This document shows, piece after piece, positions 8,830 to 17,015 of a stretch of 53,351 nt of DNA. The stretch spans positions 1 through 53,351 of the forward strand of contig CAYJIK010000006.1 of NCBI GenBank assembly GCA_964370205.1. Direction: 5' to 3'. Position 1 is the stretch's first letter; each line of letters starts with the position of its first letter. The notes under the pieces are model-generated. The model was not told the DNA's origin and did no database searches. It worked only from the letters and a program-made list of their open reading frames with translations. Position numbers and translations under genes: made by a program. The DNA is from DAMCAP01 sp964370205. Lineage in GTDB: Bacteria; Bacillota; Clostridia; Oscillospirales; Ruminococcaceae.

Positions 8830-9360
8830 TTACAATTTCTTCGCAAAGGACAAGCCTGTCTCAAACGCTTTTTTGTTCAGTTCCTCTGTACCCTTAGGTA
8901 TTCTCGCAAGAAGTGCGGACAGTGCCGATTCCTCACTGATAACCTTGGTGTAAGCTACCATAAAGCCCAGTGCCACAACGTTTGCAACGATGGGGCGCAG
9001 TTCGTTTACTGCTGTGCTGATGATGGGTAGCTTTATAACTGCTCGAGTGCTGTCACCTGTGTCTACAGAGTCATCGCAGAAAATGACAGTGTTTTCGTCG
9101 CAGTCGCCACTGTACTTGTGGAAAGATTCTGTTGTTAGGCACAGTAGGTAGTTCGGGGTGGTTGCCTTGGGGTAGTCTATCGGGTCTACCGATATAACTA
9201 TCTCCGCCTTTGACGCTCCACCACGTGCCTCGGGGCCGTAGCTCTGGCTCTGTAGGGCATACTGGCCTTCGAGTATTGCACCTTCCGCTAGGATTATGCC
9301 TGCTGTTAAAATGCCCTGTCCGCCTGAACCGGACAGTCTAAACTCGGTACGCACGCTCAT
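8830..9360 (-). CDS. korC: 2-oxoglutarate:ferredoxin oxidoreductase, gamma subunit
   Basis: A 176-residue gamma-domain protein of the 2-oxoacid:ferredoxin oxidoreductases. The SGSGGQGILTAG start motif and SYGPEARGGASKAEI are characteristic. It completes the KorDABC enzyme, which oxidatively decarboxylates 2-oxoglutarate to succinyl-CoA and reduces ferredoxin. The start codon overlaps the korB stop by one base (TAATG), so translation is coupled. A 2-oxoisovalerate or indolepyruvate specificity cannot be ruled out from this subunit. Confidence 0.92.
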   Translation of the reverse strand: MSVRTEFRLSGSGGQGILTAGIILAEGAILEGQYALQSQSYGPEARGGASKAEIVISVDPIDYPKATTPNYLLCLTTESFHKYSGDCDENTVIFCDDSVDTGDSTRAVIKLPIISTAVNELRPIVANVVALGFMVAYTKVISEESALSALLARIPKGTEELNKKAFETGLSFAKKL

Positions 9361-10166
9361 TATGCTTTACCTCCTGCCTTCTCGATGACCTTCTCGTAGC
9401 TCTCGGTGTACTCGGGAGCTGTCTTCTTGACAAACTCGCCCACTACGAAAGGCTTTTCATACTCGGTGACATCCTTCTTAAGCATCTCGGAATTTTCCTT
9501 CACCCAGTGTATCATCTTAGCGGCGTCGCCTACCTTGTTACGTCTACCGAAGTAGGTAGGACAGGTAGAAACAGCCTCGATAACCGAGAAGCCCTTGTTC
9601 TTCAGACCGTTTTCAATGTAGGTCTTCAGCTGTGGGACATGGTAGACAGTCGCTCTTGCGCAGTAGGTAGCGCCCGCACCGCCTGTAAGACCCATAAGGT
9701 CAAACGTGCGGTCGATGTTGCCGTAAACCGCTGTGGTCGCAAGTGCGCCTGTGGGGGTTAGCGGCGAGTACTGACCGGAGGTCATGCCGTAGATGTTGTT
9801 ATTTATGATTATCATGGTGATGTCGATGTTACGACGGCAAGCGTGGATCAGGTGGTTACCACCTATAGCGGAGGAGTCGCCGTCGCCTGATATTACGATG
9901 ACGTTCAGCTCGGGCTTAGCCATCTTAACGCCTGTGGCGAACGCAAGCGCTCTGCCGTGGGCGGTGTGCAGTGTGTCAAAGTTCATGTAACCCGGCGCAC
10001 GGGAAGAACATCCGATACCGGACACGATAACTGTCTTCTTAGGGTCAAGTCCCTGTGAATCTATCGCGCGGATAATTGCGCCCATTACTATACCGTTTCC
10101 GCAACCTGCGCACCAGATATGGGGAAACTTAGCCTGTCTTAAATATTCCAGTGTGTTTGCTACCAT
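9360..10166 (-). CDS. korB: 2-oxoglutarate:ferredoxin oxidoreductase, beta subunit
   Basis: A 268-residue thiamine diphosphate-binding subunit. The N-terminal WCAGCGNGIV and GIGCSSRAPGY segments supply cysteines for the family's [4Fe-4S] cluster. SGDGDSSAIGGNHLIHACRR and NNNIYGMTSGQYSP form the ThDP/Mg2+ site. The ATG has a GAAAGGAA site. A 155-bp gap separates it from korA, unusually loose for this operon, and holds no visible gene. Confidence 0.94.
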   Translation of the reverse strand: MVANTLEYLRQAKFPHIWCAGCGNGIVMGAIIRAIDSQGLDPKKTVIVSGIGCSSRAPGYMNFDTLHTAHGRALAFATGVKMAKPELNVIVISGDGDSSAIGGNHLIHACRRNIDITMIIINNNIYGMTSGQYSPLTPTGALATTAVYGNIDRTFDLMGLTGGAGATYCARATVYHVPQLKTYIENGLKNKGFSVIEAVSTCPTYFGRRNKVGDAAKMIHWVKENSEMLKKDVTEYEKPFVVGEFVKKTAPEYTESYEKVIEKAGGKA

Positions 10167-10321
10167 ATTTAACAGTTCCTTTCTAACTAGGTGTGTTACT
10201 GCTGTACTTTGTCCGGGGCAAGCTCAAACCTCAAAGGTATCAAGCGCCCCGAATATATGTGTCGGCATCGGTGAGGTTTTCCTATCTCCAATACCTTATT
10301 ATACTACTTTGTCTTTGGCGC

Positions 10322-11464
10322 TTACGCCTTGATGACATCCTTAACCTTGGTGTACAGCTCGTCAGCCTTGAACAGCTCACCGCTAACCTTTGGTATCTGG
10401 GTCACGGGGCAAGCCTTTGCAACTAGGCGCTCTACTTCGATGGATAGCTGTCCCATGTTCATTTCAGGGACTATGACGTGCTTTGTTCCGCTGTTCAGTA
10501 GGGACAAGAACGCCTTTTCAGGGTAGGGCCAGATGGTTTTGGGGATGAACAGACCTGCCTTTATGCCCTCGGCACGTAGTTGCTTTACTGTGTGCATAGA
10601 AGCACGTGCAACAGAGCCGTATGCGACGATTATAACGTCAGCGTCGTCTGTCATGTAGTTTTCGTATATCACGATATTGTCAGCGTCGTCGTCAACCTTT
10701 TTGCATATGCGCATAATCAGGTCTTCGTTCTTCTCGGGGGAGTTTGTGGGGAAGCCTGTTTCGTCATGCGCAAGTCCTGTTACATGGTAGCGGTGACCGC
10801 TGCCGTAATCCGCCATTTCGGGGATCATTGTGCCGTCTGTGATGCTGTATGGCTTGTACTCGCCTATAGGCAGAGTGGGGGTCTTGCGGTTTTCTATTAC
10901 GTAATCGTCCTCAAGTGTGACGCCTTCTCTCATGTGTCCGATAACTTCGTCTGTCATCAGGAACACAGGGGTTCTGTAGCGCTCAGCATAGTTGAAGGCG
11001 GTTATTGTGAGGTCGTGCATCTCTTTAACAGAGGTGGGGCATATGCAGATTACAGGGTGGTCGCCGTGCGTACCCCATTTAGCCTGCATGATATCGCCCT
11101 GTGCAGGGGAGGTGGGTAGACCTGTGGAGGGTCCCATTCTCATTATGGACGCAATAACACACGGTACTTCCGCTATGGCGGCGTAACCGATAAGTTCCTG
11201 CTTTAGGGACATTCCGGGGCCGGATGTAGCTGTCATAACCTTTGCACCTGTAAGCGCTCCGCCTATGATAGCTGCCATGGACGCAATTTCGTCCTCCATC
11301 TGAATAAATCTACCGCCCACTTTAGGGAGCTTTATGGATGCGTCCTCTGCAATTTCGGAGGACGGTGTGATGGGGTAGCCTGCAAAGAAGGTCATTCCTG
11401 CTCTCAGCGCACCCATAACACACGCTTCATTACCTTGAAGCAACATGGTTTTTTTATCGCTCAT
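10322..11464 (-). CDS. korA: 2-oxoglutarate:ferredoxin oxidoreductase, alpha subunit
   Basis: A 380-residue pyrimidine-binding and domain II subunit. The motif GYPITPSSEIAED and the substrate-side MGPSTGLPTSPAQGD are typical of KorA. ATSGPGMSLKQELIGYA follows the pattern of the PFOR/KOR superfamily. The start at MSDKKTMLLQGNEA is set by a GGAGGAG site lying in the last codons of korD; korD's stop is only two bases upstream, so the pair is coupled. An open frame reaching back to 11530 antisense-shadows korD and is not used. Confidence 0.94.
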   Translation of the reverse strand: MSDKKTMLLQGNEACVMGALRAGMTFFAGYPITPSSEIAEDASIKLPKVGGRFIQMEDEIASMAAIIGGALTGAKVMTATSGPGMSLKQELIGYAAIAEVPCVIASIMRMGPSTGLPTSPAQGDIMQAKWGTHGDHPVICICPTSVKEMHDLTITAFNYAERYRTPVFLMTDEVIGHMREGVTLEDDYVIENRKTPTLPIGEYKPYSITDGTMIPEMADYGSGHRYHVTGLAHDETGFPTNSPEKNEDLIMRICKKVDDDADNIVIYENYMTDDADVIIVAYGSVARASMHTVKQLRAEGIKAGLFIPKTIWPYPEKAFLSLLNSGTKHVIVPEMNMGQLSIEVERLVAKACPVTQIPKVSGELFKADELYTKVKDVIKA

Positions 11465-11466
11465 GG

Positions 11467-11658
11467 CTATTTCTCCTCCTTGTTGATGAATATGGCAAAG
11501 TCGGGACAGCGGTATTCGCACAACTTGCACTTAATGCAAGCTTCCGCATTTGCCACTACCACTTTCTCGTTTTCTATCGCTAAAACCTGCTTCGGGCAAA
11601 ACGCTACGCATATTCCGCAGCCTTTGCACCAACTCTTGTTAATTTCAAAGTGTGACAT
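11467..11658 (-). CDS. korD: Ferredoxin-type subunit of the 2-oxoglutarate oxidoreductase
   Basis: A 63-residue 2x[4Fe-4S] ferredoxin subunit. CKGCGICVAFCP and CIKCKLCEYRCP give the eight cluster cysteines. It passes electrons from the KorAB active site. It is the first gene of the minus-strand cluster. The start at MSHFEINKSW follows a GGAGAGGAG site, and a good promoter lies about 30 bp further upstream. Confidence 0.94.
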   Translation of the reverse strand: MSHFEINKSWCKGCGICVAFCPKQVLAIENEKVVVANAEACIKCKLCEYRCPDFAIFINKEEK

Positions 11659-11688
11659 AATAAAACTCCTCTCCACTTCGTTACCCTT

Positions 11689-11717
11689 ATTCTATCTGCT
11701 TTTATTGCATTTGTCCA
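11689..11717 (-). promoter_or_regulatory. Sigma-A-type promoter of the kor cluster
   Basis: Read on the minus strand: TGGACA (-35), a 17-bp spacer and TAGAAT (-10), about 30 bp upstream of the korD start. It probably drives korDABC and possibly reads on into mcmA1. Confidence 0.65.
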
Positions 11718-11906
11718 TACTTTATTATGAATTTTTGTGATATTTTTAAAAGATTTTTTAATACAGAATGTATATTAGCGACCTTAGACATACCAAAACG
11801 GCGAAAGCCGGTTCACAGGTATGTCCGCACACCCTCATTAGCGGATTTCTGCGCCGGATTTTGCGTGTTGATATGTTTGGTTGAGGGGAGCGAGTGCTCG
11901 GGCCCG

Positions 11907-12054
11907 GGCGTAGCGTAAACAAGAACGTCGGGCAGTGGCCATCTGCCCAAAGGGCAGAAATAATCCAAGGTCAGCCCTAAAGGCTGATCTTGGATTATTG
12001 GTCGGCTCGCAAGCCGACATGGCCTCTGCCCGACGTTCTTATTTACGCTACGCC
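11907..12054. repeat. ~150-bp modular inverted-repeat element (copy A)
   Basis: The terminal arms of about 36 bp begin GGCGTAGCGTAAACAAGAAC on the left, with the matching complement ending at 12054. Inside are three hairpins: CTGCCC/GGGCAG, a long one with arms AATAATCCAAG / CTTGGATTATT, and GTCGGCT/AAGCCGAC. The result is a predicted four-way junction. It shares arm core GTAAACAA(C/G)AACGTC and the GTCGGCT hairpin with copy 42799-42947 in flipped orientation. It fills most of the korD-tetR intergenic region, where no gene is seen. Confidence 0.85.
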
Positions 12055-12130
12055 AATCTGTGGCACAACATAAAAAGCCCACAGAACACACCCGCATAAT
12101 TAGCACATCACTACTTTTCCCATCCTCCTA

Positions 12131-12159
12131 TTGACTTTTCCAAAACGCTCTGTTATATT
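12131..12159 (+). promoter_or_regulatory. Promoter of the TetR-family gene
   Basis: TTGACT (12131-12136), a 17-bp spacer and TATATT (12154-12159). The -10 box touches the operator palindrome that follows, which fits autorepression. Confidence 0.75.
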
Positions 12160-12183
12160 AGTAGTCGACCAGTCGACTACTAA
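12158..12183. promoter_or_regulatory. Perfect palindromic operator
   Basis: Two 12-bp arms (TTAGTAGTCGAC and its complement) surround a CA centre. The site overlaps the end of the -10 box and lies 13 bp before the start codon. It resembles the TAGACC..GGTCTA type of site known for NemR-like repressors and is probably bound by the TetR protein encoded next. Confidence 0.75.
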
Positions 12184-12196
12184 AGGAGGTGAAGCA

Positions 12197-12760
12197 ATGA
12201 GCAGTAAAGAGGACATCATAGCAAAGACCATCGACCTTATGTACCTAAACGGATACAACGGCACAAGTGTAAACGACATAGCAAAGCAGGCGGACATCCC
12301 CAAAGGCTCGTTTTACTACTACTTCAAAACCAAGGAGGACTACACAGTAGAAGCACTCCGCCACTACTTTGGAAACATTAACACGTCGTCTGTTTTGGCG
12401 GACGAAACGCTGCCACCACTAGAGCGAATACACCGCTTTTTCCTGTTAAAAGTCGAGACGCTCGAAAAACGAGGTTTCAAATACGGTTGCTTTCTCGGCA
12501 ATCTCGCCTCAGAACTCGCTGACGTAAACGACAGGGTGTCTGCTGAGGTGCATAGCTGTTTAATGCAGATATGTTCAGCGATAAAGCACTGCCTTGACCT
12601 GTCCCGCGTCGACTTTGGCATAGACAGCGGTACACTTGCAAACTCTATCATGGGCAGTTGGCAGGGGGCGCTTTTGCTTATGAAGTCATCGGGGGACAGA
12701 AAGCCGCTAGACGATTTTATGGCGTTTCTGCGCTTTGTATTGGACGAAAAGCGTGCTTAA
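12197..12760 (+). CDS. TetR/AcrR-family repressor, NemR-like
   Basis: A 187-residue regulator with an N-terminal TetR helix-turn-helix (about residues 6-50, with GYNGTSVNDIAKQADIPKGS and FYYYFKTKEDY) and an all-helical ligand domain. The GCFLGNLASELAD segment near residue 95 is typical of the NemR/AcuR-like subgroup, in which ligand sensing often involves reactive electrophiles. Start chosen at MSSKEDII because of the GGAGGTG site. Its own promoter carries a palindromic operator. The next gene, an iron-sulfur flavoprotein 167 bp downstream on the same strand, is the likely target, as nemR precedes a flavin reductase in enterobacteria. The inducer is unknown. Confidence 0.85.
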   Translation: MSSKEDIIAKTIDLMYLNGYNGTSVNDIAKQADIPKGSFYYYFKTKEDYTVEALRHYFGNINTSSVLADETLPPLERIHRFFLLKVETLEKRGFKYGCFLGNLASELADVNDRVSAEVHSCLMQICSAIKHCLDLSRVDFGIDSGTLANSIMGSWQGALLLMKSSGDRKPLDDFMAFLRFVLDEKRA

Positions 12761-12927
12761 AAGAAGATTGAGGTTACCGCATTAGGAGTTTGGTTGCAAA
12801 TATGAACGATGTTATGGCGTAGAGGAGCAGAGCCCGAGCCCTGCAAATTTGGCATATCATTTGTGAAAAGCTCATTTAGTGTGACAGCCTCAAAGGTTGC
12901 GATTTAATAAAGAAAGGCTTGGTAATT

Positions 12928-13560
12928 ATGATTTTAGGAATTTCAGGCAGTCCGAGGGCGGACGGTATCACAGCGAATGCTGTAAAGTACATGCTGTCAC
13001 AGTTTGACGGTGAAACACAGTACATATCTCTCAGTGGCAAGCGGATAAACGGATGCATATCATGTATGGCATGTACACACAACAATAAATGCGCCGTTAA
13101 GGACGATTTCCCCGAGATAGCCGAAGCGATGCAGTCCGCTGACGCTATCATATTCGGTATACCAAACTACTACGGTATGCCGAATGCGCTCTCTCACGCA
13201 CTACTGGAACGCTGTTTTACTTTCCGTCACCGTGAAGTGTTCGGACTGGAGGGTAAGCAGGCGGTGTTGTTTGCGACAGGATTTACTGCCCCCGACAAGG
13301 AAAACCCCGTGCTATCCAAAGTCGACTACTTTATGCGTTCAAACAGGGTGAACGTACTATCAGCCTTTGACGTTAAACCGTACCACCAGTGCTATTTCTG
13401 CGACTACGGCACAACATGTAAGGTAGGTAGCGTTGTTGGGCGTCACGGTGTACTGGAGAAGATCACAGAGGACATACTCCCTCCCATCTTCTGCAAACAG
13501 CCTGACAGCATGGCGAAGTGCGACGAGGCTGTCAGGTTGATTAAAAAGGCGATCCGTTAG
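12928..13560 (+). CDS. Iron-sulfur flavoprotein / NADPH-dependent FMN reductase family protein
   Basis: A 210-residue flavodoxin-fold protein. The FMN phosphate loop SGSPRADG follows the first beta strand. A cysteine cluster C-x2-C-x2-C-x5-C at about residues 44-56 (GCISCMACTHNNKC) matches the compact [4Fe-4S] motif of archaeal and clostridial Isf proteins. PNYYGMPNALSHAL is the second flavin segment. The C-terminal half has extra cysteines (CYFCDYGTTC), which could be a second metal or redox site. Likely a reductase of quinones, electrophiles or oxidants, controlled by the preceding TetR gene. The start at MILGISG is preferred over an upstream TTG. Confidence 0.85.
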   Translation: MILGISGSPRADGITANAVKYMLSQFDGETQYISLSGKRINGCISCMACTHNNKCAVKDDFPEIAEAMQSADAIIFGIPNYYGMPNALSHALLERCFTFRHREVFGLEGKQAVLFATGFTAPDKENPVLSKVDYFMRSNRVNVLSAFDVKPYHQCYFCDYGTTCKVGSVVGRHGVLEKITEDILPPIFCKQPDSMAKCDEAVRLIKKAIR

Positions 13561-14018
13561 GTAGGGCGTAATGTTCAGCGAGTGACGGCAAAGTGCTGTT
13601 CGGTAGGGTCTGCGTGACGGTCTGACTGTTACTTGTCGCCCCCCGTATAGCGAGCGGAACTAACAACGTCGGGGCGCCCGCCGACTTACGGTCTGTCGTT
13701 TGTGTCTGCCCACCATTCCCACCGTCCCCACAGACCACAAGTCGCCCCTGCGCCCCTACAGCCTACCTCCCAGTGCCTGCGCTTTCCTTGACGCACCTTG
13801 TTAGCTGTGCTATACTTTATTTATGTGTTTAAGGTCACCCACCGCCCGAAAATGGTGGGGAGTTCTACAAAATTCGCTGTGTTTCCGATGGTGGATAAGC
13901 GATAATTGCACTGTATGATAATTCCACACATACATAAATATAACCATTCCTTTCTGTAAGTTTGAAAACCTTGTTTTCAAACTTACACCCCATAAATAAA
14001 GAATAAAGGTGATATAAA
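13561..14018. other. Intergenic region with element fragments
   Basis: No gene is supported. At about 13655-13680 lies a half-copy of the ~150-bp element arm (GGAACTAACAACGTCGGGGC) without its partner. At 13945-13986 there is a shortened copy of the mcmA1/fabF leader on the minus strand, followed by a short open frame that has no recognisable protein character. Confidence 0.5.
13945..13986 (-). repeat. Shortened copy of the mcmA1/fabF leader element
   Basis: On the minus strand it shows the GTTTGAAAAC..TTTTCAAAC hairpin followed directly by TTACAGAAAGGAATGG, i.e. the two ends of the leader element with its central 70 bp missing. No convincing gene starts behind it on the minus strand. It is either a deletion derivative or a minimal form of the element. 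Confidence 0.6.
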
Positions 14019-16007
14019 TTGAACGAAACCCCAAACAGCAACTACACAAACGAGAGTATTTCCTCACTTAAAGGTGCGGACAGGGTGCGCAAGCGTCCGT
14101 CCGTTATATTCGGGTCAGATTCGCTTGAGGGCTGTCAGCACTCGGTGTTTGAGATACTGTCTAACTCGATTGACGAGGCTCGTGAGGGTCACGGAGATAG
14201 GATAATACTTACACGCTACCTTGACTTATCCGTCGAGGTGGAGGACTTTGCACGTGGTATACCCGTTGACTACAACGAGAAAGAGGGCAAGGAGAACTGG
14301 GAGCTTGTCTTCTGTGAGCTGTTTGCGGGCGGTAAGTATAACAACAACTCGGGCGAGGGGAGCTATCAGTTTTCGCTGGGACTCAACGGTCTGGGACTGT
14401 GCGCCACGCAGTACGCCTCGGAGTATATGGACGCTGAGATATGGAAGGACAAAACACGGTACACTCTCCATTTTGAGAAAGGGGAGAATGTCGGCGGACT
14501 TACAAAAGAGCCGTACAGCCGCAGAAGGACAGGCAGTCGCATACGCTGGAAACCTGACCGTGAGGTGTTCACCGAGATAGACATACCTGCCGAACACTAT
14601 ATGGAAATCATGAAACAGCAGGCGGTGGTAAACGCAGGGATAACGTTTGTACTGCGTATCGAGCAGGAGGGTGGCGGTTTTGAGACTGTCGAGTACCTCT
14701 ACGAGAACGGCATTACCGACTACCTGAGCGAGCTAGTGGGTGACGCACAACTGACCGCCCCTCGCTACTACGAGGTGGAGCGTCGAGGTCGTGACGCTGA
14801 CAACAGGGACGAGTATGACGTTAGGCTGTCTGTGGCGTTTTGTTTCAGTGCGGAAAAGAGCATTTTGGAGTACTACCACAACTCAAGCGCTCTGACACAC
14901 GGCGGATCACCCGAGAAGGCGGTTCGTCAAGCGTTCACATCACAGATAGACAGCTACCTGAAGTCGTCCGGCAAGTACCTAAAAGGGGAGAGCCGTGTGA
15001 CGTTTGGAGATATCGAGGACTGTTTACTGCTGGTGTCGTCGTCGTTTTCTACGCAGACCTCGTATGAGAATCAGACCAAAAAGGCGATAAACAATAAGTT
15101 TATATACGAGGCGATGACTCAGTTTTTAAAGAGCCACCTTGAGATATACTTTATCGAAAAGCCTGACGAAGCGTCAGCGATTGCGGACAGGGTGCTTATA
15201 AACAAGCGCAGTCGTGAAAATGCCGAAAAAGCACGCCAGACCATGAAGAAGAAGCTGTCAGGGTCTATCGACATCGCCAACCGTGTGCAGAAGTTTGTGG
15301 ACTGCCGCAGTAAGGACACAGCAATACGTGAACTGTACATCGTGGAGGGCGACTCGGCTCTCGGCTCATGTAAGCTGGGGCGTGACGCACACTTTCAAGC
15401 GATTATGCCTGTAAGGGGCAAGATTCTGAACTGCCTGAAGTCGGACGTTAACCGCATATTCAAAAACGACATTATAACAGACCTCATAAAGGTCATGGGG
15501 TGCGGTGTTGAACTGGGGACAAAGGCTAAGAGCGACCTTTCAAGCTTTGATCTAGACAAACTTCGCTTTAACAAGATTATAATCTGCACCGACGCCGATG
15601 TTGACGGCTTTCAGATTCGCACGCTGATACTCACCATGCTCTACCGCCTTACCCCGACACTTATCGAGCGTGGCATGGTATATATAGCGGAGTCACCACT
15701 GTACGAGATAACGACGAGGAAGCAGACATATTTCGCCTACTCCGACGCTGAAAAGAACAGCATCATGGACAACCTAAAGGGCGAAAAGGCATCATTTCAA
15801 CGTTCAAAAGGTCTGGGCGAAAACGAGCCCGACATGATGTGGCTAACCACCATGAACCCCGAAACACGTCGTCTTATAAGGGTAACCCCCGACGAAGCAG
15901 AGGCGACTTCAAAGATGTTCGACCTGCTTTTAGGGGACAACCTAAGCGGTAGAAAAGAGTTTATACAGGAGAACGGCAGTAGGTATCTGGCGATGATAGA
16001 CGCTTAA
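14019..16007 (+). CDS. Divergent type II topoisomerase B subunit (ParE/GyrB-like)
   Basis: A 662-residue ATPase/Toprim subunit. The GHKL ATPase half has ILSNSIDEA (near residue 45), EDFARGIPVD in place of the usual EDNGRGIPVD, and a lid loop LGLNGLG in place of GGLHGVG. The YENQTKKAINNK stretch holds the QTK loop. The Toprim half has EGDSALGSCKLGRD, RGKILN and TDADVDGFQIRTL, so catalytic acidic residues are kept; QRSKGLGENEPDMMW ends it. It starts with TTG behind AAAGGTGAT. No parC/gyrA-like gene follows, although B and A subunits are normally adjacent. The stop codon lies inside a 12-bp perfect hairpin. Probably a topoisomerase IV-type enzyme or a paralogue; role uncertain. Confidence 0.85.
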   Translation: MNETPNSNYTNESISSLKGADRVRKRPSVIFGSDSLEGCQHSVFEILSNSIDEAREGHGDRIILTRYLDLSVEVEDFARGIPVDYNEKEGKENWELVFCELFAGGKYNNNSGEGSYQFSLGLNGLGLCATQYASEYMDAEIWKDKTRYTLHFEKGENVGGLTKEPYSRRRTGSRIRWKPDREVFTEIDIPAEHYMEIMKQQAVVNAGITFVLRIEQEGGGFETVEYLYENGITDYLSELVGDAQLTAPRYYEVERRGRDADNRDEYDVRLSVAFCFSAEKSILEYYHNSSALTHGGSPEKAVRQAFTSQIDSYLKSSGKYLKGESRVTFGDIEDCLLLVSSSFSTQTSYENQTKKAINNKFIYEAMTQFLKSHLEIYFIEKPDEASAIADRVLINKRSRENAEKARQTMKKKLSGSIDIANRVQKFVDCRSKDTAIRELYIVEGDSALGSCKLGRDAHFQAIMPVRGKILNCLKSDVNRIFKNDIITDLIKVMGCGVELGTKAKSDLSSFDLDKLRFNKIIICTDADVDGFQIRTLILTMLYRLTPTLIERGMVYIAESPLYEITTRKQTYFAYSDAEKNSIMDNLKGEKASFQRSKGLGENEPDMMWLTTMNPETRRLIRVTPDEAEATSKMFDLLLGDNLSGRKEFIQENGSRYLAMIDA

Positions 16008-16390
16008 GCTTGCAAAGGCAAGCTTAAGCATTCGCACGGCGAAGTTGTCCTCATGGGGGACAAACCTTGCGGTTTGCCCCCAAGTTTGCCAAATGCGTTT
16101 GGCTAACTTGGGATTCGCACGGCGAAGTTGTCCATATGGGGGACAAACCTTGCGGTTTTCCCCCAAACCCCCTTTCCCTTGCAGGGTTTTTGTGTTTGTA
16201 GCTTCTTTTGTGCAGTTTTCCGTTATCATTAACCCCAATCCCTTTCAGGGTTTTTGTGTTGGGGGACGGTACTTGTGATTTTAGGGTCAGGTTTGTCCCT
16301 TGTTCTGTAACTGTCCCATACAAACACAGATGCTGTATAAAAAGGTATGAGCAAAACAGATTGAGCTATCGCCGTATCACCGACCTATAT
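16002..16390. repeat. Stop-codon hairpin and tandem repeats after the topoisomerase gene
   Basis: At 16002-16029 a perfect 12-bp palindrome (arms GCTTAAGCTTGC) encloses the stop codon. A unit beginning ATTCGCACGGCGAAGTTGTC is present at 16030 and again at 16113, each followed by GGGGGACAAACCTTGCGGTTT. A CAGGGTTTTTGTGTT segment then occurs twice (about 16182 and 16245). No gene is seen in this stretch. Confidence 0.6.
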
Positions 16391-16441
16391 GTGCGAGCAC
16401 CTACAGGACTAACAGGTCCCCCTAGCAATATGAGCTCGCAC
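16391..16441 (+). promoter_or_regulatory. Possible structured leader upstream of the dsrE-like gene
   Basis: An 8-bp perfect stem (GTGCGAGC / GCTCGCAC) encloses about 35 nt. Within it ACCT/AGGT and GGAC/GTCC pairings overlap and exclude each other. It lies about 65 bp before the DsrE-like start. The alternative inner stems suggest a switch, but no known family was recognised. Confidence 0.35.
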
Positions 16442-16507
16442 CCCCACCCGGAAGCGTCATCTACCTATCGCAATAAAAAAATAAACACGAAAAGGAAGAA
16501 CAAAACA

Positions 16508-16846
16508 ATGTCAAAAAGACTAAACATACTATGGACAAACCCCGACGTAGGCACCGCCCACAACATGGTATTCATGTACGCCACCAACTCAAAGTTAAAC
16601 GACTGGTGGGAGGAAGTGAACCTTATAATCTGGGGAGCGACCGCACCGCTTGTCGCCACCGACAAAACAATACAAGACCGCATAAAGATGGCACAGCACG
16701 CAGGGGTGACCATTGAAGCGTGCCAAGCGTGTGCAAGCCAGTACGGCGTTATCGACGACCTAAAGGCGCTGGGTATAACTGTACGTGGCATGGGCAAACC
16801 GCTCACCGAGATACTGAAAAGCGACGAGAAGCTGTTGACTATATAG
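16508..16846 (+). CDS. DsrE-family protein
   Basis: A 112-residue small alpha/beta protein of the DsrE/DsrF-like (YchN) superfamily. It begins with LNILWTNPDVGTAHNMVFMY and has a conserved Cys region EACQACASQYGV around residue 78, where related proteins bind sulfur. The start has a GGAAG site 9 bp upstream. It stands alone, between the topoisomerase and pyroglutamyl peptidase genes. A sulfur-relay role is inferred from the fold family only; many stand-alone members have no known function. Confidence 0.8.
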   Translation: MSKRLNILWTNPDVGTAHNMVFMYATNSKLNDWWEEVNLIIWGATAPLVATDKTIQDRIKMAQHAGVTIEACQACASQYGVIDDLKALGITVRGMGKPLTEILKSDEKLLTI

Positions 16847-17015
16847 CAAAACCACCCCTATATCAATGTAGGGGTGTAGGGTAGGGTCTTGACCCTACCG
16901 CAGTCGCAGTCCCCCACGGTACGGTCACGCCGTAACCGACACGGAACCCCCTGTTCCTTAGGCATGGTAAGCCTATGCCATAGATATAAACCTCAAACAG
17001 AAAGGAAGGGTATAC

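Noticed and set aside
13810..14067. 85-residue open frame behind the short leader copy
   Set aside because: No protein-like pattern, and the start lies within or before the hairpin; the composition fits repeat-derived sequence.
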